Below the pieces are notes generated by a model. It worked only from the letters and a program-made list of their open reading frames with translations, was not told the DNA's origin and did no database searches. From positions 35,343-99,342 of the forward strand of contig JAWQFJ010005692.1 in the NCBI GenBank assembly GCA_034096865.1: DNA of 64,000 nucleotides, given 5' to 3'. Below are positions 52,990-63,227 of the stretch, piece by piece. The DNA is from Theodoxus fluviatilis. Its lineage: Eukaryota; Mollusca; Gastropoda; Cycloneritida; Neritidae. Each line of letters begins with the position of its first letter. The first letter of the stretch is position 1. The translations under genes were made by a program, and so were the position numbers.

Positions 52990-54252
52990 GGAGTTACCCA
53001 GCTGCTGAGTTTTTTTTGCCTTGATGAACATGCCACCACCCATGCACCTGAAGACATGGCAAAAATACCAGAAGGCTGTTCACTTCGGAGCTCGTCAGGC
53101 AGCTGACAAGCACCTTCAGGAAGCGGCAGAGCAAGTGAGACAGGTGTCTGTTGAAATGAATCTTGGTGAGCCAGATGCTGATGGACGGCTTGACATTTCT
53201 GTTTCCTTTGATGGGAGCTTGCAGAAACGAGGGCGAACCTCGCACAGTGGTATAGCCATTGTGATAGAAATATACTCTGGTCTAGTGGTGGACTATGTGA
53301 CTTTGTCAAACTACTGTCATGGATGTGAGATGGGGCCAAAACGAGACTATGCAGAATTTGAGGATTGGAAGGAAGATCATGAAGAGGAGTGCCAGAAGAC
53401 AGTCCACTGCTCCTCCCAGGCAATGGAGGTAGAGGCTGCTTTGATTCTCTGGCGCAGATCTGAAGTCCTGCACAACTTCAGATACATGGACATGCTGGGG
53501 GATGGGGATGGGAAGGCACACAGCAAAGTAAATGAGGCCAAAGTGTATGGTGAGGGAGTGCAGGTGAAGAAAATTGACTGTGTCAATCATGTGACAAAAA
53601 GAATGGGGACAGCACTTAGGAATCTGGTGGAGAGGAGGAAGGCACAGAAGGCTCCCATTGGTGGAAGGGGCTGATGAAGATCCTCACCATGACAGGTGCC
53701 CTGCATCCACTACAGAAAAACCAACATGGTGCTTCTACAAGAGAGCTCAAGAAGGCAAAGAGACCCTCAAACCTCACCCCCATCCCCTACCTAGGGACAT
53801 TGCTGAGGCACTTGTGCCTGTCTACAAGCGCCTTGGAGATCCCCAGTTGCTGCAGAGGTGCCTTGATGGGAAAACTCAGAATTCAAATGAATCTTTCCAT
53901 TCCCTCTTCTGGAGGATGTGTCCGAAGTAAAAGATGGGCTGGTCGCCGCACCGTGGACACTGCTGTTGCAGTCTGTGTGCAGAACTTCAACAAGGGATCT
54001 TCTGCACATCTGGCTGTGATGGAGGAGCTGGAGTTGCTGGGAGGAGAGCTGGCTGTGCAGAATGCCCAGAGGAAACATGAAGAAAGAGTAAAGTCAGCCA
54101 CCAGAAAATCTTCTGAGCGTGCCAGAGGAAAGAGGAAGAGAATGGAGGAGGCCCACCAAGCAGAAAGTCGGGAGCTCCAGAGCAAGGAGGGAGTTCTTTA
54201 TTCTCCAGGACTTGATCGTCTCCCAAGTTCTCAGTTTTTGCACCTAATGTAA
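52990..54252 (+). pseudogene. Mutator-like transposase (PF20700-like), frame-shifted
   Basis: The frame 53021-53674 has HLKTWQKYQKAVHFGARQAA, RLDISVSFDGSLQKRGRTSH (first Asp), YSGLVVDYVTLSNYCHGC, CSSQAMEVEAALILWRRS, RYMDMLGDGDGKAH (second Asp region) and VKKIDCVNHVTKRMGTALRN. A shift near 53655 leads to WCFYKRAQEGKETLK and QNSNESFHSLFWRMCPK (candidate catalytic Glu), and a second shift to WAGRRTVDTAVAVCVQNFNK with a basic coiled tail, ending at 54252. All catalytic blocks are present but in three frames. A more decayed copy lies at 62370-63130. Confidence 0.8.
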
Positions 54253-54283
54253 ACAAAACCGTCTTAAGGTGAAGAGGGTTAAG

Positions 54284-54560
54284 ACCTTCAACCCCACCAG
54301 AGGGGGCTGAAGGCAGATATGGCGCCCATTCCTCGCCGCTCCATGAGCCCAATACAATATTTGACAATCTTACATAAGTATCCATATAAGCTTGCCTTTT
54401 CATAAATCAAGAAGAAGCCTGCATCATGGAGACTTCAACCCCCACCTGAGGGGGCTGAAACCAGAGACGGCATCTATTTTTAGCCTGTTCTGTGAAACAC
54501 GGATCCATTTGACAATCTTTCCATACATGCTTGCCTTTTAATGTAAGAAAAAACTGCATA
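54284..54560 (+). repeat. Imperfect 140-150-bp tandem duplication
   Basis: CTTCAACCCC...GAGGGGGCTGAA occurs at 54287 and 54434, and ATTTGACAATCTT with GCTTGCCTTTT occurs in both copies. Outside the piggyBac end; no gene. Confidence 0.75.
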
Positions 54561-55354
54561 GGAAATAGATTGTCAATAACTTCTAGTTCTACAGCAAGAA
54601 GATGACATCCCTGTGTTGATAATTATGCTTTTCTCTTCAACTTTTTGTTTTACATTTATGAGCTTCACACCGTCAGGAAGAACTACGGCAAGGAGGAGGA
54701 GGAAGTGGGAAGTGGAGAAATTGTTTTTATCAATCACACACACATGCATGCACACGCCTCCACATGCACACACGCACACACACCCACACACACACACACA
54801 CCCATGCACACACACACTCCAATATGATAACAAAACCATGCAGGAAAGTTGCCCGTCTAGACAGCAGAAAAAACACATTCATCTCTACTCCAACTCTAAA
54901 GATTCAACCAGCTTCCACCATATGTGTATGTGTGCATGTGTAGGCATGTGTGTGCGCATATGTGAGTGTGCGCACGGGCACGTGTGTGTGCTTATGATTA
55001 TGTGTGTGCATGCAGGTGTGCATGTGCAGATCTCTTCCCAGCACATCAAAGTTGAACAAGTTTTTCTACTTTGCTGTTTAAAATTCAGACCTGCGTCTGT
55101 TCCCATTCGTATCGAAAATCCAATAAATGGAGTGCTGATTTTGCCAAAATTCCCTTCATTTCATGCAGGTTTTAAGGATAATCTTGAAATTTATATTTGT
55201 ATCATGTTTGCATTGTTCAGTCTCATGCCTGATAGTATGATACTTAGATCAATGAAAACATTTCCTGGCAAAGTATTCTGGACACAGATTTATAATTTAC
55301 CAGCGTTTCAGGCAATGTACATGTATATATAATAATGTATGAATTTTGTTGCAG
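54561..55354. other. Intron-like sequence with CA- and TG-rich tracts
   Basis: CA-rich at 54735-54825, TG-rich at 54925-55035. CATGCAGGTGTGCATGTGCA followed by GATCTCTTCCCAGCACATCA (55009-55048) recurs at 56919-56958. No gene until the acceptor at 55354. Confidence 0.5.
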
Positions 55355-55491
55355 CTATAAGACCAACAGAGAGAAGGCCAAGAAGACTGGTGCGGGCCGA
55401 ATGACCTGGCCCTACTATGACCTAATGGACGATCAGCTCTTCCATGACCCTGGCATTCAGCCAAGTCGGACTGCTGGCTCGTTGTGTGGTG
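55355..55491 (+). CDS. Exon of a Myb/SANT- or MADF-like DNA-binding protein
   Basis: Between the acceptor TTTTGTTGCAG and donor GTGAGTAAT the exon reads YKTNREKAKKTGAGRMTWPY, YDLMDDQLFHDPGIQP, open and ending in phase 1. The KKTGxGxxxWPYYxxMD motif is typical of trihelix/Myb_DNA-bind domains. The phase fits the exon at 56074 (VQSHTERPRL...). Together they would give a short regulator of host or Harbinger origin. Confidence 0.6.
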
Positions 55492-56073
55492 GTGAGTAAT
55501 CTGCTGCAATTTGTTTTTCTCATGGCTTGCCAGCTGTAATGGGTGTTCGGCAAGAAGAATTTAAAACCTCACAGTGGTGATTTTACACTTTGCTGGCTGA
55601 ATGCAGTAATACTATATCATCACATTCCAATGCTATTGTCATTGTGTATGCCAGAGTTGCATTATTGATCATCTAGGCTCACAAGTTTTTTAGTTACTTG
55701 TGGGGTAATATTAAAATAATAATTAAATGACATCAACATGTGGAAGTGATTCAACAAAAGGTATCCCCAAGAAGTCACGATAACCTCTTGAAGTGTTAGG
55801 AGAAATCTGGGTGATTGGAACCAGCTTTGCTGAATTTAAGCATGTATGAATGACGGTCATAATTCCTCTCATCATTTTGTTTTCGTTTTGATATAGTTTT
55901 TCCCTCATCTTTATTACATGCAGACTGAAATCGTAGATACAAGTAGTATGTGACTGTTTCATGGACTTTTTTCTTTCGCCAATTGAGATCATCGTAAATT
56001 TAGGTCTGTGTACTGGCAGTCATGTCTGATTTTTCTTCTTGTTTTTGATTGTGTTCATCTTATTTTGTTACAG
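55492..56073 (+). other. Intron between Myb-like exons
   Basis: Ends with TATTTTGTTACAG. 55955-56073 repeats 33103-33222, so intron sequence was copied along with the exon. Confidence 0.6.
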
Positions 56074-56469
56074 TTCAGTCACACACAGAGAGACCGAGGT
56101 TAAGACGCCCCCCACCTGCCGAAGACGAGGCGTTGTCTGAAAGCAGCTCTAGCGTGTCCAGCCCCAGCCAGCCCAGCTGAAGTTGACTTGGACCCCGCTC
56201 AGCCTGGCCCAAGCACTGGCGCCAGCCAACCCCACTGTCAGGCTGGCACCAGCCATGGCAGATCCAGCGCCAGCCCTGGCAGATCTGGCGCCAGCCCTGC
56301 GGCAGGAAAGGGAAAGGGAAGGAAACGGAGGGCCTCGTCAATGGCTGAGCCACCCCAGTGGATCCTCGAACAAACGCAAGTTCTGCGCCAAATAGCAGGG
56401 TCACTAGATACTTTTGTTCAAATTAAAAAAGATATGTTGAGGAGGCTGGAGGATGCAGACAAACATTAG
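56074..56469 (+). pseudogene. Terminal exon of the Myb/SANT-like gene, copy B
   Basis: Starts HTERPRLRRPPPAEDEAL, then a deletion and TGA near 56177 break the frame; downstream, in another frame, MDPAQPGPSTGASQPHCQAG, GRKRRASSMAEPPQWILEQT and DMLRRLEDADKH match copy A (33223-33632) to the stop at 56467-56469. Copy A keeps the frame open. Unless there is a sequence error, copy B is disrupted. Confidence 0.6.
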
Positions 56470-56639
56470 GTTCTTGTTTGATTTTTGTATGTCAGTTGAA
56501 AAGGGCATTTCTTTCTTGTTTAAAATTCAACATGTAACTGATGCAGAATTTCATTCTGATCACTTTCTTTTCACATTTATGTACTGCTTTAGTACTTTTA
56601 CTTTAAGTTCTGTACCGAATTTTACCAACTGGACTCCCT

Positions 56640-56800
56640 AAGCGATTCGTAAGAGGCAAATAACTAGGGACACCGTTACTTGATTTGGGTTTACTCTAAG
56701 CTTTTAGAGTGATTTTCGAGCTTAATGGCCTTACATAGCCTACAAAGGTTGATAGGCCATGTAACTCCATCCATCCATCCATACCAACTGGACGGTTTAT
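56640..56800 (+). repeat. LINE 3'-end-like sequence with (TCCA)n
   Basis: GCCTACAAAGGTTGATAGGC and CATCCATCCATCCAT (56766-56780) look like a LINE 3' tail. AACTAGGGACACC nearby is the complement of part of 16616-16635. Confidence 0.5.
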
Positions 56801-56910
56801 CTAAGACACTTTGTTGATTCGCCAGTGTGTAGTTTCTTGAACAACTCAGAACAAACCCTTGTACATCTATTGTGGGAATGTGAACATGTTTTGACTTGTG
56901 GACTGTTCTA
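56801..56910 (+). pseudogene. LINE RT C-terminal zinc-knuckle fragment
   Basis: The frame reads DSPVCSFLNNSEQTLVHLLW and ECEHVL, the H-L-x-W-x-C end of the post-RT finger; the first C-x2-C is damaged. No RT core. Confidence 0.45.
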
Positions 56911-57076
56911 ACATGGTGTGCATGCAGGTGTGCCTGTGCAGATCTCTTCCCAGCACATCAAACAAGCAATTCTTTCCCCTTGATAGTCCATGTGAATCGT
57001 TTGCCTCTTTCAAGGATAACTTTGGTGCGCAGAAGTGTTCTTTGCTATGCAAAATGTTATCAAACTGGAACAGCCG

Positions 57077-57361
57077 TCACCTCTGCACAGAGTATAAGGT
57101 GTTCCAGTATCCAGGGGCAGTGAGAAAAATGGGTCACCTCTGCACAGAGTATAAGGTGTTCCAGTGTCCAGGGGCAGTGAGAAAAATGGGTCACCTCTGC
57201 ACAGAGTATAAGGTGTTCCAGTATCCAGGGGCAGTGAGAAAAATGGGTCACCTCTGCACAGAGTATAAGGTGTTCCAGTATCCAGGGGCAGTGAGAAAAA
57301 TGGGTCACCTCTGCACAGAGTATAAGGTGTTCCAGTGTCCAGGGGCAGTGAGAAAAATGGG
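57077..57361 (+). repeat. 57-bp tandem repeat, five units
   Basis: Unit CACCTCTGCACAGAGTATAA...GTGAGAAAAATGGGT. The period is 19 codons, so one frame stays open (HLCTEYKVFQYPGAVRKMG repeated). The flanks give no gene to attach it to. Confidence 0.95.
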
Positions 57362-57378
57362 AGAGAGCAAGACACCAA

Positions 57379-57722
57379 GTTCCAGATGCACCTTCGTAGG
57401 CCAACAACAACAACATAGTTGTCGTCATGGTAACCAGACTCGCCCTACTTCCAGACTGCACCTTCGTAGGCCAACAACAACATAGTTGTCGTCATGGTAA
57501 CCAGACTCGCCCTACTTCCAGACTGCACCTTCGTAGGCCAACAACAACATAGTTGTCGTCATGGTAACCAGACTCGCCCTACTTCCAGACTGCACCTTCG
57601 TAGGCCAACAACAACATAGTTGTCGTCATGGTAACCAGACTCGCCCTACTTCCAGACTGCACCTTCGTAGGCCAACAACAACAACATAGTTGTCGTCATG
57701 GTAACCAGACTCGCCCTACTTC
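57379..57722 (+). repeat. 67-bp tandem repeat, five units
   Basis: Unit with GCACCTTCGTAGGCCAACAA, an imperfect palindrome CAACATAGTTG and CATGGTAACCAGACTCGCCC; the first and last units have an extra CAA. It abuts the 57-bp array with a 17-bp gap. Confidence 0.95.
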
Positions 57723-58663
57723 TTTCTGTAGGCACTAAACCATTTCCCATCATTAAAAAAACAAACAAAAAGAAAGAAAGAAAACGACAAACTGCATGCT
57801 GACCTATCTTTCCTGCTCTCTGAGCACTCAGTAAATCTACAAGTTTTAAAATAGCATTTTCAGTGAAAAGAAATTATGGTTTTTGTTCAATCTGGCCTCT
57901 TCTATTAAAAAAAAAAAGGGGTGTGGGGTGGGTGGGGGTGTAGTAGTTCCGGCAGACACAACCCCCCACATCTTAACTAGGGGGTGAGAGGGTGGATTAC
58001 AGGGGCCTTAACAATGACCTACAACTACAAGGTAATAAACTGTTTCTCACATTCCTCAACTGACTTTCATGAGTATGTACACGCATAATTAAATCAATAC
58101 ATATTCCTCTTTCACCCAAGTGTAAAAAACCACTTGAAGCAACAATGTAATTCAACATACCAACACAGCAAAACTTCTTCACATAAATCACTAGCACAGT
58201 TCAACACTTCAGCCTGTGTGAATGAACTAGAAAAGCACAGTTCAACACTTCAGCCTGTGTGAATGAACTGGAAAAGCACAGTTCAACACTTGAGCCTGTG
58301 TGAATGGACTGGAAGATCAAATCAAATCAAACCATGCAGCTGCCTGAGAAAATGTGCAAAAACATGTAATACCTGTAATCACATTTGGATGATATAACAA
58401 AAACCTATTTCTGGGATTTCTTCAGTCACAAATACTTCCAAGTCATTCTTGCAAACATCATTCCCCTTCCTCATGGTCTCTCATCAGAAAACACAACATT
58501 CTCCCAATCAATCCTCCTCACAACAAACTCAGCCACATTTACCATTCCCTCAGTCGGAACTCAACGACCTTTTGCCCAATCTATCCCAGACAGACCCAAA
58601 GGGTCCCTCACCATCCTCGACACTCGCCCAACAACACAGTCAGACAACAGAAGAACACTACCA
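57723..58663. other. AAR2 3' flank, with a 41-bp tandem repeat
   Basis: 58196-58318 has three units of AGCACAGTTCAACACTTCAG...TGTGTGAATGAACTGGAAA. The rest would be the 3' UTR or downstream of AAR2 on the minus strand. ORFs on the plus strand here are shadows. Confidence 0.6.
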
Positions 58664-58885
58664 CTATTCCCCCGTGTCAACAACTACAGGGGCACAGTCA
58701 TCCGACTCGGCAAAATCCCAACCAAACTTTCGAGTGACGTGCTCACGGAAAGCCAGCGCACGCGACCGAAGCTCCGGGTGGATGTCGTCGTCCTCGGCTC
58801 TGGAGAAGAACTCCCCGAGGGTCTGTGTGAGGAAGTTGTCGCCCTCCACTATGTCCACAAAGAGGTCTGCAGGGACTTCCCGCAC
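58664..58885 (-). CDS. AAR2: AAR2 splicing factor, last exon
   Basis: Read on the minus strand, an acceptor (CCCTCCTCCAG) is followed by VREVPADLFVDIVEGDNFLT, QTLGEFFSRAEDDDIHPELR, RKFGWDFAESDDCAPVVVD and a stop at 58664-58666. PADxFVDIVxxDNFL and the ending WDFAxxxxDCAPVVV are diagnostic of AAR2, the cytoplasmic/nuclear factor that holds Prp8 during U5 snRNP maturation. It joins the upstream exon in phase 0. Confidence 0.95.
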   Translation of the reverse strand: MREVPADLFVDIVEGDNFLTQTLGEFFSRAEDDDIHPELRSRALAFREHVTRKFGWDFAESDDCAPVVVDTGE

Positions 58886-59660
<775 letters not shown>

Positions 59661-60271
59661 CTGAAAGTGCAGGATGGAGACCAACTTCAGGAAGAGCTGG
59701 GGGCGGTGTCTCAGACTTTCGCCGCTAGAGCAAAGCAGTCTCAAACACTTCTTCCACTGCTCGAAGGAGTCGTAGTTCTGTCCCAGCAAGAAACACACAA
59801 AGGCAAACTGCAGCTCCCCTAGAAACCCAACTCCATCACAATCCTCTCCTTTAGAAGAGTCATCTCCCTTGGCAGAGGCATGTCCCTCTGAAGGAAGGTT
59901 TACCCCTCTCACAGACGCACCATCGCCCTTCGAAGACACGCCCTCTCCCGTCAAAGAGTCTGCATCCATCATAGATGAAGACCCGCCATCCTCTGTGGTG
60001 GGGTTGTCTCCCTTGGTAGAAGAGTTACTTCCCCTTGCTGAGGTCTCGCTTCCTGCAGTCTCTGAACTCTGCTGGTTGGATTGAGCCACGCTGTAGCGCT
60101 CGGCGATGAGAGTCTCCAGGGCAAAGGAGGAGTCGATGCCACACTGGGTGATCTCGGCAGGTGTGGCGCCCTTCGGGTGGCGGTGCTGCGGGATGGTGGA
60201 GAAGTTGATGATGGAGTCGGCACACTGCTGCATGTTGGGAAGCCCCTCGCTGTCGGTGTCTGCCTTGCCAC
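59661..60271 (-). CDS. AAR2: AAR2 splicing factor, penultimate exon
   Basis: On the minus strand, acceptor TGTTGTCAG then GGKADTDSEGLPNMQQCADS, HPKGATPAEITQCGIDSSFA, LETLIAERY, a Ser/Gly/Asp-rich stretch of about 95 residues, and GELQFAFVCFLLGQNYDSFE, QWKKCLRLLCSS, LFLKLVSILHFQ with donor GTAGGAAAG. GATPAEIT and ELQFAFVCFL are AAR2 hallmarks. In vertebrates the segment between ALET and ELQFAF is much shorter, so the Ser/Gly-rich insertion is unusual. 5' exons are not found up to 64000 and probably lie beyond the window. Confidence 0.95.
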
Positions 60272-61040
60272 CTGACAACACACACAGAGAGGGGCGTTGC
60301 TTACGCTAGGAACCTTGCAAAATCTTGCGGGGAATAAGCCGGTGTCAACATGATGAAAGCAGATACAAAGACAGTCAAATGCTTGACATACAGGTTGTCT
60401 AAAGTTATATGATAAAGAAAAGAGAGGATAAATTACAGATAGGAACTTTTAACAAAGTTTAAAGAAAGGTAGCAGTTATGTCAACATGCAAGAACAATGG
60501 TTTGTATTCATTCCCCCAACATTTTTTACAAAAGAAAATGAAGTTTCAAAATGCACATTTTAATTGGTTTCATTGATTCCTGGGAAGGATTTACGCATTT
60601 TAGGTGTGCGCCATTAGGGTGTGTGCGCCATTTGGGTGTGTGCGCTTTTTGCCCTTCTCAGCTGTGAGGGGTGGGGGGTGGAGGGGGGTGGGCGTGCAAA
60701 ATTTAGGGTCAATCAGGTGACCAAAAATGAAACTGTGGTGGGAGGGGGGTGGTATGTGTGTGGGGGTGGTGGGGTGTGTGGGGGTGGTGGGGTGTGGGAG
60801 TTGTACGTGTGTGGGGGTGGTGGGGTGTGTGGAGATGGGGTGTGGTATGTGTGTGTGTGGGGGTGGGGGTTGTGTGTGGTGTGTGGGGGTGGGGGTGGGG
60901 GGTTGTGATGTGTGTGTAGGGGGTGGTGGTGGTATGTGTGGGGGTGGTTGTGGTGTGTGTGGTTGTGGTGTGCATGTGTGTGTGTGTGTGTGTGTATGTG
61001 TGTGGTGGTGGTGGTTGCCTAAGACATGTGTGGCACAGAC
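60272..61040. other. AAR2 intron with GT/GGGGTGG-rich tract
   Basis: 60660-61012 is a GGGGGTGGTGGGGTGTGTG-type low-complexity stretch. No exon recognised. ORFs on both strands are artefacts. Confidence 0.7.
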
Positions 61041-63215
61041 AGCACCGTTCTTAAGGGGACACGGTGTTGAAAATTAATAAAATATGATCAAAAATCGACC
61101 CAGTTTTTAGTTTATACTCGGAAACAAGGTATACCTACATAGTCTCAAATATCCAACTTTTATGGTACATGACGGATTTGCCCGGTCTTCCATTCACCTT
61201 CATGTTTTATTTAATCTAGTTTAGAGAGGTACCCATCGCCTGAAGTTGTTGAAAAAACCTAACCTAGGAAGTCAAAAATGTGTCATTTTCAGTGCTTGGA
61301 TACGGCATCTTCGCTCCTCAAAACAATCTGCCTCATGTTTCGGTCTATTCGGTGCGTATGCGCGCGTTCCACTCCGCTCTTATGCGCTTGCTACTACTTT
61401 CCCCGGACCCCGGTGAAACGAAGGCAGTTATGGAGGAACCACGAAGCAGAAATATCGGAAAAGCCTTTTCAAGTGCTAACCAATGCGAGCAGCCACGAGG
61501 AATCAGACCCCGGTCGGCTTAGTTGGAGCTTGCCTGTGATTTTGGACAGGTTTTACGAGCGCCATCGCGCGTGATACGCAGCGGAAGTGATTGCCTCAAG
61601 GCAATTTTTAATTGACCCAATTTAAGCCGGGACGCAGCGCGTATCGGCTATTCCCCGCGTATTTCAACGACCCCCCAAGCTTACTACGTTCAGCCGAGTC
61701 AAGATGGCTGTCGTTTGAACGCTGTCAGCCTCGCAGGGAAATGCCGAAAGAAATCGCAATGAACTGGACACAGTCAACATGCATCATGGAAAAAAGATGC
61801 AACGAGGACGCAAGCTAGAAGCAGAAGATTCATCGCTGTTTGCCTCCAGAGGAGAGTAATTTGACGCCAACAGCCTTCCAGTAGTTGGGGGAATTAAGTA
61901 CCCGATCGCCTCCACATCGCTGAATCGGCGTTGGTCCAGATATTGTGATCACGCAACCGTGGACCCGTCCACGTCGACTGACTCTGTGGCCGGCAGAGAG
62001 AAATGGGTCGCCTTCCCTCGTGGCTACTATCAAGCGAGACGAGCGCAGGCCCTTTCTGATCAGACTGCATGTCAACCTCATTGCTGTCAGTATGACGGAG
62101 TCTGAACGGGAGCTATTCCCTGCCTTCGGAGTGTGAGAGATCTGTGAGGCAGCCCTATCGATTGTGACGGAGGTCGAAAACAGCGAGGAGGGCTCTGCTT
62201 GCCAGCTTTCAAGTTCCCGTGTTTCGGAGTGCTGTGGCACCATCATCAGTCACCTCGCCAACATCATCCAAGACGGGCACATACGCACAGAGGATTCGAG
62301 GTCCAACCTCCGCCTTCGTTCAGTAGCAGCAACTTTTCGACAGGAGTCGGGATTTTGACCGACAATTGAAGATGTTTTTTTGCTTAGAATGAATCTGCCA
62401 CCCATGCCCATTGTACACCTGAAGACTTGGCAGTTTTAACCAGAAAGCTGTCCACTCCAGGGGCTCGTCGGGCAGCTTGACACAGCACACTTCAGGAGGC
62501 ACGCGAAACACGTGCGAGTGCTGTACGCCGAGAATGAACATTGGCGAACCCAAATCCTTGAATGGACACCTTGGACCATTTCAGTTTCCTTCGATGGAAG
62601 CACCAGAAAAAGAAAAAACAAAAGAGTCGCAAAAGCGAGGGCGAACGTCACACAGTGGGTATTGCGCCACTGTGATAGAGGCCTCTTCTCAGGTCTTGTG
62701 GTGGACTATGTGACTCTGTCCCACCGATTGCCACGGATGTGATTAATAGGGCCGAAAGTCTGACCTGCTGAAGTTTGAGGTAGTGGACAGGGAAAGCGAT
62801 ATGTAGATGGAGTCCTAGAAAGGCAGTTCACTGCTGCTTCCCAGGGCGATGGAGGTAGAGGCCTGCTAGTCATTTCTGTCTTAGAGCAGGTCTGAGGCTC
62901 TGCAACAAATTCAGCTATGGGAGATGTTGGGGGTATGGCGATGGGACAGGCACAACTCCAGCAGACGTGTGAGCAGACCACGAGTGTATCGGTGAGGGAG
63001 GTGGAAGATGAGCAAAAGATGGACTTTCAACCAGTGTCACCAAGAGCAATGGGGGCAGAACTGCCTTTGCTAGCCTCTTATGGAATCACGTCTGTTTCTT
63101 ACCAAGTTTTTGTGGATTATTGCCAAGGTTGATGCTTTGCCCTTGTATTTGATTAGACTTAGGATGAAAGTATATTACCGCAAAATGTTTGCTCGCATTA
63201 TGTAGAAATCGGATG
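61041..63215 (+). mobile_element. Decayed Mutator-like element within the AAR2 locus
   Basis: The left part (from GGGGACACGGTGTTG at 61056) is non-coding or too damaged. 62370-63130 is a degraded copy of the Mutator-like transposase at 52990-54252: in shifting frames it reads LSTPGARRAA, KRGRTSHSG, FSGLVVDYVTLSHRLPRM. Many stops. The ends of the element are not located. The short plus-strand ORFs at 61278-61818 have no recognised family. Confidence 0.55.
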
Positions 63216-63227
63216 CCATAAATTGAA

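Larger units (their letters stand above)
52213..54278 (+). mobile_element. piggyBac-ended element flanked by TTAA, carrying a Mutator-like transposase
   Basis: Left end CCCTCTTCCCC (52213) and right end GAAGAGGG (54271-54278) are inverted, and each is bordered by TTAA (52209-52212 and 54279-54282), the piggyBac target duplication. The first part codes for the N-terminus of a piggyBac transposase; the second part codes for a Mutator-like transposase. The 2.07-kb unit is therefore composite. Confidence 0.75.

Noticed and set aside
54613..55332. 239-codon ORF with HTHTH-rich middle
   Set aside because: It spans CA-rich low-complexity intron sequence between transposon and exon, with no recognisable domain.
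57077..57722. CRISPR-like array of regular repeats
   Set aside because: Units are contiguous tandem copies without unique spacers, in a eukaryotic context.
61278..61818. Several 60-98-codon ORFs upstream of the decayed Mutator-like transposase
   Set aside because: No family resemblance and overlapping frames; kept only as part of the decayed element.
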